Position numbers and translations under genes: made by a program. Below, piece after piece: positions 40,169 to 50,436 of a stretch of DNA of 64,000 nucleotides (position 1 is its first letter; every line of letters starts with the position of its first letter). The notes under the pieces were generated by a model that saw nothing but the letters and a program-made list of their open reading frames with translations, searched no databases and had not been told where the DNA came from. The stretch lies in contig CCKK01000029.1 of the NCBI GenBank assembly GCA_001048675.1, forward strand, positions 1 through 64,000, read 5' to 3'. Source of the DNA: Vibrio diabolicus (lineage in GTDB: Bacteria; Pseudomonadota; Gammaproteobacteria; Enterobacterales; Vibrionaceae).

Positions 40169-40738
40169 GTGAAGAAAAGCTTATCTCTCGTTCTTGCTTC
40201 GGGTTCTCCGAGAAGAAAAGAGCTGCTTGCTCAACTAGGTTATGACTTTGAGATCGTATTGCCTGATATTGAGGAAGCCAAACAGGCTCATGAGCAGGCA
40301 CGAGAGTACGTGCTGCGTCTTTCTTTGGAAAAAGCTCAGGCAGGCTTAGCATTAGCTAAGCCTGATTCCGTTGTATTGGGCTCTGACACGGTCGTAGTAT
40401 GCGATGACCGTGTGCTAGAAAAACCAAAAAGTTTTGAAGATTCAAAGCGTATGCTTACTGACTTATCCGGTCGTCGTCATCAAGTGATGACTGCGGTGAG
40501 CGTCGTATCATCGGAACAACAACATTCAGTGGTCGTCACCACTGACGTGTGGTTCAAGCAACTGACTCACGAAGAAATCGAACAATATTGGCAGTCAGGA
40601 GAGCCATGCGATAAAGCTGGAAGTTATGGTATTCAGGGACTCGGAGGGCGATTTGTCACCCGAATCGAAGGCAGTTATCACGCTGTAGTAGGCTTACCTT
40701 TGTTCGAAACCGATCAGCTAATTCAAGAATTTTTATAA
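40169..40738 (+). CDS. maf: Maf-family nucleoside triphosphate pyrophosphatase (YhdE type)
   Basis: 189 residues, GTG start four bases after mreD. The family start LASGSPRRKELL (residues 9-20) and the catalytic GSDTVV and DKAGSYGIQG motifs are present. YhdE-type Maf proteins hydrolyse dTTP and UTP; this one follows mreD and precedes rng, as in enterics. Confidence 0.94.
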   Translation: MKKSLSLVLASGSPRRKELLAQLGYDFEIVLPDIEEAKQAHEQAREYVLRLSLEKAQAGLALAKPDSVVLGSDTVVVCDDRVLEKPKSFEDSKRMLTDLSGRRHQVMTAVSVVSSEQQHSVVVTTDVWFKQLTHEEIEQYWQSGEPCDKAGSYGIQGLGGRFVTRIEGSYHAVVGLPLFETDQLIQEFL

Positions 40739-40756
40739 TTGTTTTGAGGTGTGCAC

Positions 40757-42226
40757 ATGAGTGCAGAATTGCTGCTTAACGTGACCCCGAGTGAAACTCG
40801 TGTGGCCATGATTGAAGGTGGAGTACTACAAGAAATACATATCGAGCGCGAATCGCGTCGCGGCATTGTGGGCAATATATACAAAGGCAAAGTCAGCCGA
40901 GTACTGCCAGGTATGCAAGCGGCTTTCGTCGATATCGGTTTAGATAAAGCGGCGTTTTTACATGCGTCAGATATTGTCCCGCATACCGAATGTGTGGCAG
41001 AGAACGAAAAACAGCAGTTTCAAGTCCGTGATATCTCTGAGCTGGTACGTCAGGGACAAGACATTGTTGTACAAGTGGTCAAAGATCCGCTCGGCACGAA
41101 AGGCGCGCGTTTAACGACTGACATCACATTACCTTCACGTTATCTTGTCTTTATGCCGGGTGCCAGCCATGTTGGTGTCTCGCAGCGTATTGAGAGTGAG
41201 AAAGAGCGCGAGCGTCTGAAAAAAGTGGTGAACCATTACTGTGATGAGCACGGTGGTTTTATCATTCGTACCGCAGCGGAAGGCGCAGATGAAAAAGAGC
41301 TTTCTCAAGACGCGGCATTTCTTAAGCGCTTGTGGCTAAAAGTCATGGAGCGTCGTTCAAAATACAAAACGCGTTCAACGCTTTACGGTGAGCTTGGTTT
41401 GGCCCAGCGCATTCTGCGTGATTTTGTCGGCACAGAGCTCGATAAAATCATGGTCGACTCCCGCCTCGAATATGAAAACCTGAAAGAATTCACTTCTGAG
41501 TATGTACCTGAGTTAACAGACAAGCTTGAGCTTTACGAAGGTGACAAGCCAATCTTTGACATGTACGACACCGAGAATGAAATTCAGCGTTCTTTAGAGC
41601 GCAAGGTTGAGCTAAAGTCGGGTGGCTACTTGATCATCGATCAAACTGAAGCCATGACAACTATCGACATCAACACTGGTGCATTTGTTGGTCGTCGTAA
41701 TCTTGAAGAGACCATCTTTAATACCAACATTGAGGCAACGCAAGCTATTGCTCGTCAGCTGCGTTTGCGCAATCTCGGCGGCATCATCATTATCGACTTT
41801 ATCGATATGGCGTCTGAAGAGCACCGTCAGCGAGTGCTTACCTCATTGGAAACCGCACTGGCTAAAGACCGAGTAAAAACCAACATCAACGGCTTTACTC
41901 AGCTCGGCTTAGTCGAGATGACGCGTAAGCGCACACGAGAAAGTATTGAACATATCTTGTGTTCTGGCTGTCCTACTTGTGAAGGCCGTGGTAGCGTGAA
42001 AACGGTTGAAACCGTGTGCTTTGAGATATTACGCGAGATTACTCGTGTAAACCGTGCTTACGACGCCGATAATTTTGTTGTGTACGCATCGCCGTTTGTT
42101 GCTGAAGCGCTGTTGGGTGATGAGTCTCATGCATTGGCTGAGCTCGAAGTATTTATTGGCAAGCAAGTGCGAGTTCAGGCTGAGCCCCTGTACATTCAGG
42201 AACAGTTTGACGTCGTAATGATGTAA
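40757..42226 (+). CDS. rng: Ribonuclease G
   Basis: 489-residue endoribonuclease that matures the 16S rRNA 5' end and degrades mRNA. S1 RNA-binding segment at about 35-125 (GNIYKGKVSRVLPGMQAAFVDIG). The catalytic DNase I-like region has the Mg2+-binding aspartates in IDINTGAF and IIIDFIDM. The zinc-link CPTC motif lies near 405. ATG 40757 is chosen because AGG lies seven bases upstream; a GTG at 40751 is too close to that site. Confidence 0.96.
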   Translation: MSAELLLNVTPSETRVAMIEGGVLQEIHIERESRRGIVGNIYKGKVSRVLPGMQAAFVDIGLDKAAFLHASDIVPHTECVAENEKQQFQVRDISELVRQGQDIVVQVVKDPLGTKGARLTTDITLPSRYLVFMPGASHVGVSQRIESEKERERLKKVVNHYCDEHGGFIIRTAAEGADEKELSQDAAFLKRLWLKVMERRSKYKTRSTLYGELGLAQRILRDFVGTELDKIMVDSRLEYENLKEFTSEYVPELTDKLELYEGDKPIFDMYDTENEIQRSLERKVELKSGGYLIIDQTEAMTTIDINTGAFVGRRNLEETIFNTNIEATQAIARQLRLRNLGGIIIIDFIDMASEEHRQRVLTSLETALAKDRVKTNINGFTQLGLVEMTRKRTRESIEHILCSGCPTCEGRGSVKTVETVCFEILREITRVNRAYDADNFVVYASPFVAEALLGDESHALAELEVFIGKQVRVQAEPLYIQEQFDVVMM

Positions 42227-42238
42227 TTTGGAACATTT

Positions 42239-45200
42239 GTGAATTCTGGTGTTAACCGTTTTGGGCGTTTTTGTGCGTGGAGTTTAGTTACTGTACTGGT
42301 GTTATTGGCCATATTAGTAACCACACTGCGCGTCACATTGCCACAACTTAACCACTTCCAAGATGAGATCAAAACCTGGGTCAAGCAGGACACAGGTTTT
42401 GACTTTTCTATCGCCAACGTCGCAGGGACGTGGCGCAATAATCACCCCTCGATCGCGCTACTCGGTTTAGAGGCGAACCTGCCGAATATTCAGGATGCAC
42501 GCTTTGCCGTTGAAGAAATCCAAATTGAATTCGATCTCATTCAATCTCTTTTGCAACTCAAACCGGTGGTCGCAGACCTCACCATCCATAACCTCGCTCT
42601 GGATATTCACACCGTAGACATTCTGCCGACCTCTAGTCGTCAAGAGCAGGAACCGAGTGTGGACAAGAGCGAAGTGAAGCTCATCGACCAACTCGACTCA
42701 CTTCTTTTACGTCAGTTTGAAGACTTCACCATTACCGACTCACGGATTTGGTATAAATCGGTATCTGGTGAGACTCGCCGTTTAGATATCGAGCAGCTCC
42801 GTTGGAGCAACCAAGGCAAGCACCACTTAGCCGAAGGCACCGTGAACATTGCCGATGTTCGTCTGAATTCATTGTTAGTGAGCGCTAACTTTAAAGACCA
42901 TGGTTCGCTGCGTGATGTGTCTGGTGAGTTTTACGTAAGTGCCCAAGATGTCTCAGTGACGCCTTGGTTAACCACTTACATGCAAGAAGAGTCGGGTGCT
43001 GAGTCGGGTAAGGTCAGCTTAAACACTTGGCTGACGCTGAAACACAGCCAACCGAATGATGCGTATGTTGAACTATTACCTTCTGAGCTGGTGTGGAATG
43101 AAAACGGTCGTCATGAGCTGTTTATCGAGTCAGGTATTTTCAATCTTCGACCAGATAAACAAGGTTGGAAAGTAAATGGTCACTCACTTCGGATCCGAAC
43201 CGACAACACCCCTTGGCCGGAACTAGACGCAGCGTTTGATTGGCAACCGAATGGTTGGACGCTCAACCTTTCTCAACTCGATATCGAAGCACTTATTCCG
43301 CTCATCAAATTGGCTCCAGAGTCGGAATCGACCAGTGATCTTATCAACAAACTGGCACCGAAAGGCCGAGTTGAAGATGTTCGCTTGTCCATGAACGGTG
43401 GTTTAGACACGTTACGCTACTCCGCGGAACTGGATGAACTTGCGATGACGCAATGGGAACTGCTACCAGGATTCCATCATGTACAGGGCAGTGTATCTGG
43501 TGATTTAGATCAGGCAAAAGCGAAAGTAACCGTCATTGATGATGTATTTCCGTACGGTGATGTATTTCAAGCTCCGCTGAATATCAAACAAGGTGAAGTC
43601 GATATTATCTGGCAACAAGATGAGAGTGGCTGGCGCTTGTGGTCTGATAAAGTGACGGCAGCGACACCGGATCTTCAAGTACTAGGAGCATTCCGTCTTG
43701 ATTTTCCAAAAGAACAAAGCCCATTTTTATCGTTTTATGCTGAAGCAGATCTCTATAACGCAGGTGAAACATGGCGTTACCTGCCGACTCTGGCACTTGG
43801 ACAAGACTTAACGGATTACCTATCGACTGCGATTCAAGGTGGTAAAGTGAATACGGCTAAGCTGCTGTGGTATGGCGAGTTAGGGGATTTTCCTTACAAA
43901 GCTCATAATGGCATGTTTCAGGCGTGGGTCGGTTTAAAAGACGCGAAATTTAGCTTTGATACGGCGTGGCCAACCATCACGGATCTGCAGCTGGACTTAC
44001 TGTTTGAAAATGATGCCATGTATTTGGATTCAAAGTCCGCCACGCTAAATGGTGTCCATGCCAAGCGTATTACCGGGCGAATTCCTGAGTTGGCGGAAGG
44101 TGGACACATTGAGATTGAAGCCAAAGCGAGCGCGCCGGGTAATGAAGTTCGTGACTACATGATGGCGACGCCATTGGTGGACTCGGTCGGGGCAGCGTTG
44201 ACGGCGCTGCAAGTGAGTGGTCCGGTTTACTCTGAGTTCCAGCTCAACATTCCGTTTGATTTTGAAAAAGAGTCCCGTGCTTGGGGTTATGCCGATTTAA
44301 CTGAAAACCGTGTCGATATTGAAGCGCCACCAATGACGCTGGAGAAAGCCACAGGGCGTATCCACTTCGATAATGATGTGGTCACCACATCGGGTTTGTC
44401 TGCAGAGTTGCTTACCCAGCCTATCTCCCTCGATTTTCGTGGTGAGAGTGCGGAACAGGGCTACAATGTGACGATTAACACATTAGGGGATTGGGACGTT
44501 GAGCCTCTCAAACCTTATGTTGGTGAGCGTTGGTTAAAGCTTGTTTCTGGGCATGCGCCGTGGCAAATGGACATTGACTTACAACTTAATGATGTAGGCT
44601 TCACCTATCAACTTGATGTGTTGGCGCAGCTAAATCGTTTAGCGAGTCAATATCCCTATCCGCTAGCGAAACAAGTTGGCGAGTCCGGGCAAGCAAAACT
44701 ACAGGCATCCGGCAACCAAGAAAGCATTTCAGCAAGACTACAGATACCAAATGCTAAGTATCAAACCGAGATAGATATAACTGGCGATGTCCCTGTTCTG
44801 AAGGCGACTCATTTAATGGTCGGCAAAGGTGGTTTCAGGATCAGCCCTATTGTCGGACACGATGCATCAGTGCGTGTCGGTGAGCTTAATTTAGACCAAT
44901 GGGCAGAGCTGGTTCAGGGCTCGGAAGGTAAGCAATCCTCATCTGTTCTGGCAAGCATGAAGACGCCGAGTATTCCATTGCCTACACGGATTGATGTTGA
45001 AACGCCAAACTTGCAGCTTGGTGGGATTGAGTTTCATGATGTGGACTTCTCCGCAAGCAAAAAGAATTTGAGCTGGCAACTCGATGTGGACAGTCAAGAG
45101 GTTAAAGGTAAGGCTAACTATCTGAAACCTTATGACTTATCGGTCTCTTTGGAGCACTTGCACCTGTATATTCCAGGGTTTGAAGAGATGACCAAAGAGC

Positions 45201-46120
45201 GCAGTTCGCTCTTTGCCAGTGAGGATCAAAACGCGCCTTTGATTACCAATTTTGACCGCCAGTTTCACGCTGAGATGCCAAACTTAACTTTGAACATCGA
45301 TGATTTTTGGTTGCAAGGTTACAAAGTGGGGAAGGTGAATGTTGATTTGCAGCGTCGCGAGAACCGTTTGGAGTGGAAAAATATCACCTTTAGCAGCGGC
45401 AAAAACCGCATTGATATGAGTGGTTGGTGGGACCTGACAAAAGAGAGTAGCCATTCCAACTTAACCATGAAAATGAAAGGTGATAACAACACTGATCTTA
45501 TGGAGCGCTTTGGTATCACATCGGGTATTCAGCAGGCACCATTTGAGATCAACGCCAATATGGAATGGGACGGCGCGCCTTGGTCGATGAAGACACAAAC
45601 CTTGCAAGGGAATGTCTCAACGGAATTTGGTAAAGGCGTGATCAGTGAAGTCAGTGGTGCGGCACGCTTGTTAGGCTTGTTCAGTTTGGATTCTATCATC
45701 CGTAAGATGCAGCTCGACTTTACCGACGTATTCGACAAAGGCATGGCGTTTAACTCGATCACAGGCACGGGCAAAATCCAAGATGGCGTATTTATCACCA
45801 ACGATATCGTGATGGATGCGTTAGCAGGAGAAATGCAGATCCGCGGCATCGCCAATATGAACAGCAGAATGGTCGATGCGGAAGTGAAGTTCACCCCAGA
45901 CATCACGTCAGGCCTACCAATGCTGACCGCGTTTGCAGTAGCGCCACAAACCGCGCTGTATGTTTTAGCCATCTCAACAGTGATTTCTCCGGTGGTTGAG
46001 GTCTTCACTCAAGTCAATTATGAAGTGAAAGGCCCACTAGACTCACCAACGGTAAAAGAAATTTCTCGAAGTAAAGGTGAATACAAACTGCCAGAAAAGC
46101 TGCGTGAACAGGCCAAATAA
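42239..46120 (+). CDS. yhdP: AsmA-family lipid-transfer protein YhdP
   Basis: 1293 residues from a GTG start 12 bases after rng. One N-terminal transmembrane segment (about 12-35) anchors a very long periplasmic beta-rich part (DUF3971 and AsmA-like C-terminal region near 1030-1230). AsmA-like proteins such as YhdP are thought to bridge the two membranes and carry phospholipids to the outer membrane. The start has only a weak ribosome site and may depend on coupling with rng. Confidence 0.92.
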   Translation: MNSGVNRFGRFCAWSLVTVLVLLAILVTTLRVTLPQLNHFQDEIKTWVKQDTGFDFSIANVAGTWRNNHPSIALLGLEANLPNIQDARFAVEEIQIEFDLIQSLLQLKPVVADLTIHNLALDIHTVDILPTSSRQEQEPSVDKSEVKLIDQLDSLLLRQFEDFTITDSRIWYKSVSGETRRLDIEQLRWSNQGKHHLAEGTVNIADVRLNSLLVSANFKDHGSLRDVSGEFYVSAQDVSVTPWLTTYMQEESGAESGKVSLNTWLTLKHSQPNDAYVELLPSELVWNENGRHELFIESGIFNLRPDKQGWKVNGHSLRIRTDNTPWPELDAAFDWQPNGWTLNLSQLDIEALIPLIKLAPESESTSDLINKLAPKGRVEDVRLSMNGGLDTLRYSAELDELAMTQWELLPGFHHVQGSVSGDLDQAKAKVTVIDDVFPYGDVFQAPLNIKQGEVDIIWQQDESGWRLWSDKVTAATPDLQVLGAFRLDFPKEQSPFLSFYAEADLYNAGETWRYLPTLALGQDLTDYLSTAIQGGKVNTAKLLWYGELGDFPYKAHNGMFQAWVGLKDAKFSFDTAWPTITDLQLDLLFENDAMYLDSKSATLNGVHAKRITGRIPELAEGGHIEIEAKASAPGNEVRDYMMATPLVDSVGAALTALQVSGPVYSEFQLNIPFDFEKESRAWGYADLTENRVDIEAPPMTLEKATGRIHFDNDVVTTSGLSAELLTQPISLDFRGESAEQGYNVTINTLGDWDVEPLKPYVGERWLKLVSGHAPWQMDIDLQLNDVGFTYQLDVLAQLNRLASQYPYPLAKQVGESGQAKLQASGNQESISARLQIPNAKYQTEIDITGDVPVLKATHLMVGKGGFRISPIVGHDASVRVGELNLDQWAELVQGSEGKQSSSVLASMKTPSIPLPTRIDVETPNLQLGGIEFHDVDFSASKKNLSWQLDVDSQEVKGKANYLKPYDLSVSLEHLHLYIPGFEEMTKERSSLFASEDQNAPLITNFDRQFHAEMPNLTLNIDDFWLQGYKVGKVNVDLQRRENRLEWKNITFSSGKNRIDMSGWWDLTKESSHSNLTMKMKGDNNTDLMERFGITSGIQQAPFEINANMEWDGAPWSMKTQTLQGNVSTEFGKGVISEVSGAARLLGLFSLDSIIRKMQLDFTDVFDKGMAFNSITGTGKIQDGVFITNDIVMDALAGEMQIRGIANMNSRMVDAEVKFTPDITSGLPMLTAFAVAPQTALYVLAISTVISPVVEVFTQVNYEVKGPLDSPTVKEISRSKGEYKLPEKLREQAK

Positions 46121-46153
46121 CTCACCGACTAAAATGGAATAGGGAGGAAACAC

Positions 46154-46975
46154 ATGGAACGTGTTGGCATTATTCAAATGACATCGGGTCCAGATATCAC
46201 TGCGAATCTGGACTTTATTGAAAAACAGTGTGCTTTGGCGAGTAAGCAAGGTGCCAAGCTTGTCCTTACCCCTGAAAATACGGTGCTGTTTGCCAACCGC
46301 GAAGCGTACCATCAACATGCAGAGCCACTTGGGAGTGGCATGATTCAACAGCGGCTCTCTGAAATCGCAAGAAAGAACCAGTTAACACTGATTGTCGGAA
46401 GCATGCCTATTCAAACCGCAAAAGGTGTCACGACCACAACACTTGTATTGCCGCCGCACGGTAAATGCATTGCTCACTATGACAAACTGCATATGTTTGA
46501 TGTCGACGTAGCCGATGGTTATGGTAGTTATCGTGAGTCGGATACGTTTATGGCGGGTAATCAAATTGTAGTGGCGGAAACCGATATCGGCAGCGTTGGA
46601 TTGAGCATCTGTTACGATCTTCGTTTTCCTGAGCTTTATAAAGTATTACGCCAAGAAGGCGCGGATATCATTGTGGTGCCTGCTGCGTTTACTGCTGTGA
46701 CGGGGCAAGCTCACTGGGAAGTACTATTGCGAGCTAGAGCGGTTGAGACACAATGTTGGATTTTGGCGAGCGGACAAACTGGAACGCATCCATGTGGACG
46801 AAAAACATGGGGACACTCAATGGTCGTTGACCCTTGGGGACGTATCCATAAACAGCTTCAGGATGAAGTAGGCTTATTGGTGACAGAGATAGATTTGTCA
46901 CAAAGCCAACAAGTAAGGCAGAATATGCCGCTGACTCAACACAGTCGCTTTCAAAATGAATTGAGACGGAAATAA
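46154..46975 (+). CDS. Carbon-nitrogen hydrolase (Nit1-type amidase)
   Basis: 273-residue nitrilase-superfamily amidase with the Glu-Lys-Cys triad: Glu in LTPENT, Lys in YDKLHMFD, Cys in [12 protein letters not shown]. The [13 protein letters not shown] stretch resembles Nit1, which hydrolyses deaminated glutathione; that substrate is an inference from family. A GGGAGG ribosome site precedes the ATG. tldD follows by 11 bases. Confidence 0.9.
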   Translation: MERVGIIQMTSGPDITANLDFIEKQCALASKQGAKLVLTPENTVLFANREAYHQHAEPLGSGMIQQRLSEIARKNQLTLIVGSMPIQTAKGVTTTTLVLPPHGKCIAHYDKLHMFDVDVADGYGSYRESDTFMAGNQIVVAETDIGSVGLSICYDLRFPELYKVLRQEGADIIVVPAAFTAVTGQAHWEVLLRARAVETQCWILASGQTGTHPCGRKTWGHSMVVDPWGRIHKQLQDEVGLLVTEIDLSQSQQVRQNMPLTQHSRFQNELRRK

Positions 46976-46986
46976 AAGAGCTAACT

Positions 46987-48432
46987 ATGAGCACAAACCA
47001 AATAGAACAGGCACTCCTTGCCCCAAATGGTCTGACAGAACAAGACATTGCTGACACGCTTGCCAGCATTGCGACGCGCCAGATCGATTATGCGGACATT
47101 TACTTTCAGTCCAGCTGGCACGAGTCTCTGGTTCTAGAAGACAGCATCATCAAAGATGGCTCTTTTAACATTGATTGTGGTGTTGGTGTTCGTGCGGTAA
47201 CTGGTGAAAAAACCGGCTTTGCCTACTCTGATCAAATTCAGCCTGAAGGTCTGAAGCAGAGTGCAATGGCGGCGCGCGGTATTGCTCAACAAGGGCAGAA
47301 TGGCAAAGTCCAAGCGTTTAAACGCACCGAAAACCAAGCGTATTACGCGGCTGTGAATCCACTAGCTGAATGGGAAAAGCAGCAAAAAACAGAATTGCTC
47401 AAATCTCTAGATGCTTACATCCGCACCAAAGAACCATTGATTAAAGAAGTCTCGATCAGCATCAGCGGTGTGCATGAGCAGATGCTTGTTGCGGCAACAG
47501 ACGGTACTTATGCAGGCGATATTCGTCCTTTGGTGCGTTTGTCTATTAGCGTGCTCGCTCAAAAAGGTGAACGACGTGAACGAGGTAGCGCTGGTGGCGG
47601 TGGCCGTTTTGGTTACGATTTCTTTTTAACGGAAAGCAATGGTGTGAAACAAGCTTTCCATTATGCAGACGAAGCGATTCGCATGGCGCTGGTAAACCTT
47701 GAAGCAGAAGCCGCACCAGCAGGCATGATGCCAGTGGTATTGGGCTCAGGTTGGCCAGGCGTATTGCTACATGAGGCGGTAGGTCATGGCCTAGAAGGTG
47801 ACTTTAACCGTAAGGAATCTTCGGTTTTCTCTGGCAAAATGGGTCAACAAGTGACGTCTTCACTGTGTACCATTGTTGATGACGGTACATTAAAAGACCT
47901 TCGTGGTTCACTCAATGTGGATGATGAAGGGGTGAATGGCCAGTACAACACGCTTATCGAAAATGGTGTGCTGAAAGGTTACATGCAAGACAAGCTAAAC
48001 GCGCGGTTAATGGGTGTGAACCCAACAGGTAACGGTCGTCGTGAGTCGTATGCACATTTGCCGATGCCGCGTATGACCAACACCTACATGCTTCCAGGTG
48101 AACATACGCCAGAAGAAATCATCTCGACGGTAGAAAAAGGGTTGTATGCGCCAAACTTTGGTGGCGGTCAGGTCGACATTACTTCGGGTAAGTTTGTGTT
48201 CTCCGCATCGGAAGCGTACTTGATTGAAAATGGCAAAATTACGCGCCCTGTTAAAGGTGCGACGTTGATTGGCTCTGGTATTGAAGCTATGCAGCAAGTA
48301 TCGATGGTCGGCAACGACCTAAGTATCGACAAGGGCGTTGGCGTATGTGGTAAAGCAGGTCAAAGTGTGCCAGTTGGTGTTGGTCAGCCGACCTTGAAAT
48401 TAGACTCACTGACGGTGGGTGGCACTGAGTAA
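46987..48432 (+). CDS. tldD: Metalloprotease TldD
   Basis: 481-residue zinc metalloprotease that forms a heterodimer with TldE (PmbA), encoded 9 kb downstream. The HEAVGH motif (near residue 260, [11 protein letters not shown]) gives the zinc ligands. The complex degrades unfolded peptides and processes microcins and antitoxin CcdA in E. coli. Followed by a strong terminator. Confidence 0.97.
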   Translation: MSTNQIEQALLAPNGLTEQDIADTLASIATRQIDYADIYFQSSWHESLVLEDSIIKDGSFNIDCGVGVRAVTGEKTGFAYSDQIQPEGLKQSAMAARGIAQQGQNGKVQAFKRTENQAYYAAVNPLAEWEKQQKTELLKSLDAYIRTKEPLIKEVSISISGVHEQMLVAATDGTYAGDIRPLVRLSISVLAQKGERRERGSAGGGGRFGYDFFLTESNGVKQAFHYADEAIRMALVNLEAEAAPAGMMPVVLGSGWPGVLLHEAVGHGLEGDFNRKESSVFSGKMGQQVTSSLCTIVDDGTLKDLRGSLNVDDEGVNGQYNTLIENGVLKGYMQDKLNARLMGVNPTGNGRRESYAHLPMPRMTNTYMLPGEHTPEEIISTVEKGLYAPNFGGGQVDITSGKFVFSASEAYLIENGKITRPVKGATLIGSGIEAMQQVSMVGNDLSIDKGVGVCGKAGQSVPVGVGQPTLKLDSLTVGGTE

Positions 48433-48452
48433 CTCATTCGAATCGTTATAAC

Positions 48453-48480
48453 AAGAGCGCTCATTAGAGCGCTCTTTTGT
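48453..48480. terminator. Bidirectional terminator after tldD
   Basis: Stem AAGAGCGCTC / GAGCGCTCTT (48453-48462, 48467-48476) with loop ATTA and a T tract. Lies between convergent tldD and the PIN-PhoH gene. Confidence 0.88.
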
Positions 48481-48499
48481 TTTTGTGAGTCGATGTCGA

Positions 48500-49876
48500 C
48501 TACAGGTTCTCTTCGGCAAACTCTGCCAAGCGGCTACGAACCACGCCGTTAAGGTGAATATTCGCGCTGCCTTCAAAGTTCTTGAAGCGTTCAACCATGT
48601 AGGTCAAACCAGAGGTCACAGGGGTGAGGTAATGGGAGTCAATCTGCGCCAAGTTACCGGAGCAGACGATTTTGGTTCCTTCGCCGCAGCGGGTGATGAT
48701 GGTTTTGATTTGTGAAGCGGTGAGGTTTTGACACTCATCAAGCAGCACAAACGCATTTTGAATCGAACGGCCACGCATAAAGTTGATCGATTTAAACTGA
48801 ATATTGGCTTTATCGCAGATGTACTTCAATGAGCCTTCAGTGCAGTGATCGTGTTTATGTAGCGCTTCCAAGGTATCGGTCACCGCCGCTAACCACGGCA
48901 TCATTTTCTCCTCTTCTGAGCCGGGTAGGAAGCCGATGGATTCACCGATGTCTGGCGTGTTACGCGTCACGATAATTTTATCGAACATGCCTTTTTCAAT
49001 GGTTTGCTCCAGTGCTGCTGCCATGGCTAATAGCGTTTTACCACTACCAGCGGCACCGGTTAAAATCACCAGGTCAATATCCGGGTCAAGTAAGGCATCC
49101 AACGCCATTCCTTGGTAGATGTTTTTTGGTGTGATGTCCCAAGCCTTACGGTGCATCATGCGTTCGCGGCTCAGGTCGAGTAGCGTTAATTTGTCTTCAT
49201 TGATGGTTTCTACGCGGCCAGCAAAGTCGCTGTCTTCATCAATCACATATTGGTTAATAAAGGTTGGTTCAAAAGGTTCACGACTGAGCTTGTGATAGGT
49301 TTTTCCGCCCAGCGCATAACTTTCTACTTCCTCAATATCACTCCAGAAGTCCCCCTCACGCAGTTGAAAACCTTTGGTGAGGTATTGAATGTCGTCAATC
49401 AGTTGATCGGTTCGGTAGTCTTCAACAAAACGTACGCCAGCGCCTTTGGCGCGCAGACGCATGTTAATGTCTTTCGTGATCAGTACCACTTCACGTGGTG
49501 CTCGTTTGTTTTGCAGATAAAGCACCGCATTGAGTATGCGGTTGTCACCGGCTTTGTCGGCGAAGGCTTTGACGGTTTCCTGCAGTTCAAAATCCGCCAA
49601 AATGGAAATGGTGCCTTGGTCGGGGCTGTCTTTAGAAACAGGAATACCTTCAGAAATTTCATCGGGCGTTGCTTCTTTAAACAAATCTTCCAAAGCGCGA
49701 ATAGCCACGCGAGCGTCTCTTGCGACATCGCGCTTGCTGTCTTTGATTCGGTCGAGTTCTTCCAACACGGTCATGGGGATAACGACATCGTGTTCTTGGA
49801 AAGAGAAGATGGCAAAGGGTTCATGAAGAAGAATGTTGGTATCAAGTACAAACAGTTTCCGATCGGTATCGCCCAT
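48500..49876 (-). CDS. PIN domain-PhoH ATPase (PhoH2-like / YlaK-like)
   Basis: 458 residues. N-terminal PIN nuclease domain (about 1-140; acidic residues in FVLDTNILLHEP, near DKAGDNRILNAVL and LITKDINMRLRAKGAG). C-terminal PhoH-type RNA helicase-like ATPase with Walker A GAAGSGKT near 275 and VLLDECQNL Walker B near 375. Proteins of this fusion type are RNA-unwinding ribonucleases in other bacteria. It stands alone, divergent from rapA across 560 bases. Confidence 0.92.
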   Translation of the reverse strand: MGDTDRKLFVLDTNILLHEPFAIFSFQEHDVVIPMTVLEELDRIKDSKRDVARDARVAIRALEDLFKEATPDEISEGIPVSKDSPDQGTISILADFELQETVKAFADKAGDNRILNAVLYLQNKRAPREVVLITKDINMRLRAKGAGVRFVEDYRTDQLIDDIQYLTKGFQLREGDFWSDIEEVESYALGGKTYHKLSREPFEPTFINQYVIDEDSDFAGRVETINEDKLTLLDLSRERMMHRKAWDITPKNIYQGMALDALLDPDIDLVILTGAAGSGKTLLAMAAALEQTIEKGMFDKIIVTRNTPDIGESIGFLPGSEEEKMMPWLAAVTDTLEALHKHDHCTEGSLKYICDKANIQFKSINFMRGRSIQNAFVLLDECQNLTASQIKTIITRCGEGTKIVCSGNLAQIDSHYLTPVTSGLTYMVERFKNFEGSANIHLNGVVRSRLAEFAEENL

Positions 49877-50436
49877 AGCGTCTCCTTGCCGTAATACGGC
49901 TCTGCATGCGAGTGGTTAGGTCGTTCTCAAATAGGTGTGAAGCGGCCTAACTCTGATTGCTTGCAATAGAGGTTGTCGGGCTGATGTCGGTTAGTGTGCA
50001 ACCGAGTAGCAAGACAACTTACTGCAAACCCGTGTTGATCCTAATCGTGTACTAACGCGCTTAAATCATATGCAATGGTTTTAAACGCCCCTCACTAGAA
50101 GTATACGTAATATTTACGTTCTACAACTTAATAATTGGCATGAGTATTTTACAATTTGATTGCATTTATAGTTTGGGAAAAAAAGTTTCCGCTTGATGCG
50201 GTTTCGGCGTGACCTAAATCACAGCTTCAAGTAAGATTAGCGACCTTTTTCTGCGTATAGGCTACGTCCGATTTATCATGTTGAGCTGGCTTAAAAATAC
50301 TCAGTTCATACTAGAATGACGAATGCTATCGGCATAGCAGAAGCCAGAATCAGATCTAAACTATTATCCATGCCTACGGGCATGAGTAGACCAACAAGAA
50401 ACACGAATCAAGAACTAATAACGAGGTAGTCAATTC
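49877..50436. promoter_or_regulatory. 560-bp divergent regulatory region, with CRP-like site
   Basis: No gene. At 50208-50223 there is CGTGA-CCTAAA-TCACA, which matches the CRP consensus TGTGA-N6-TCACA at all but the first position. It lies 213 bases upstream of the rapA start. An A/T-rich stretch with possible promoter elements spans about 50100-50180. Nothing else is recognised. Confidence 0.5.
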
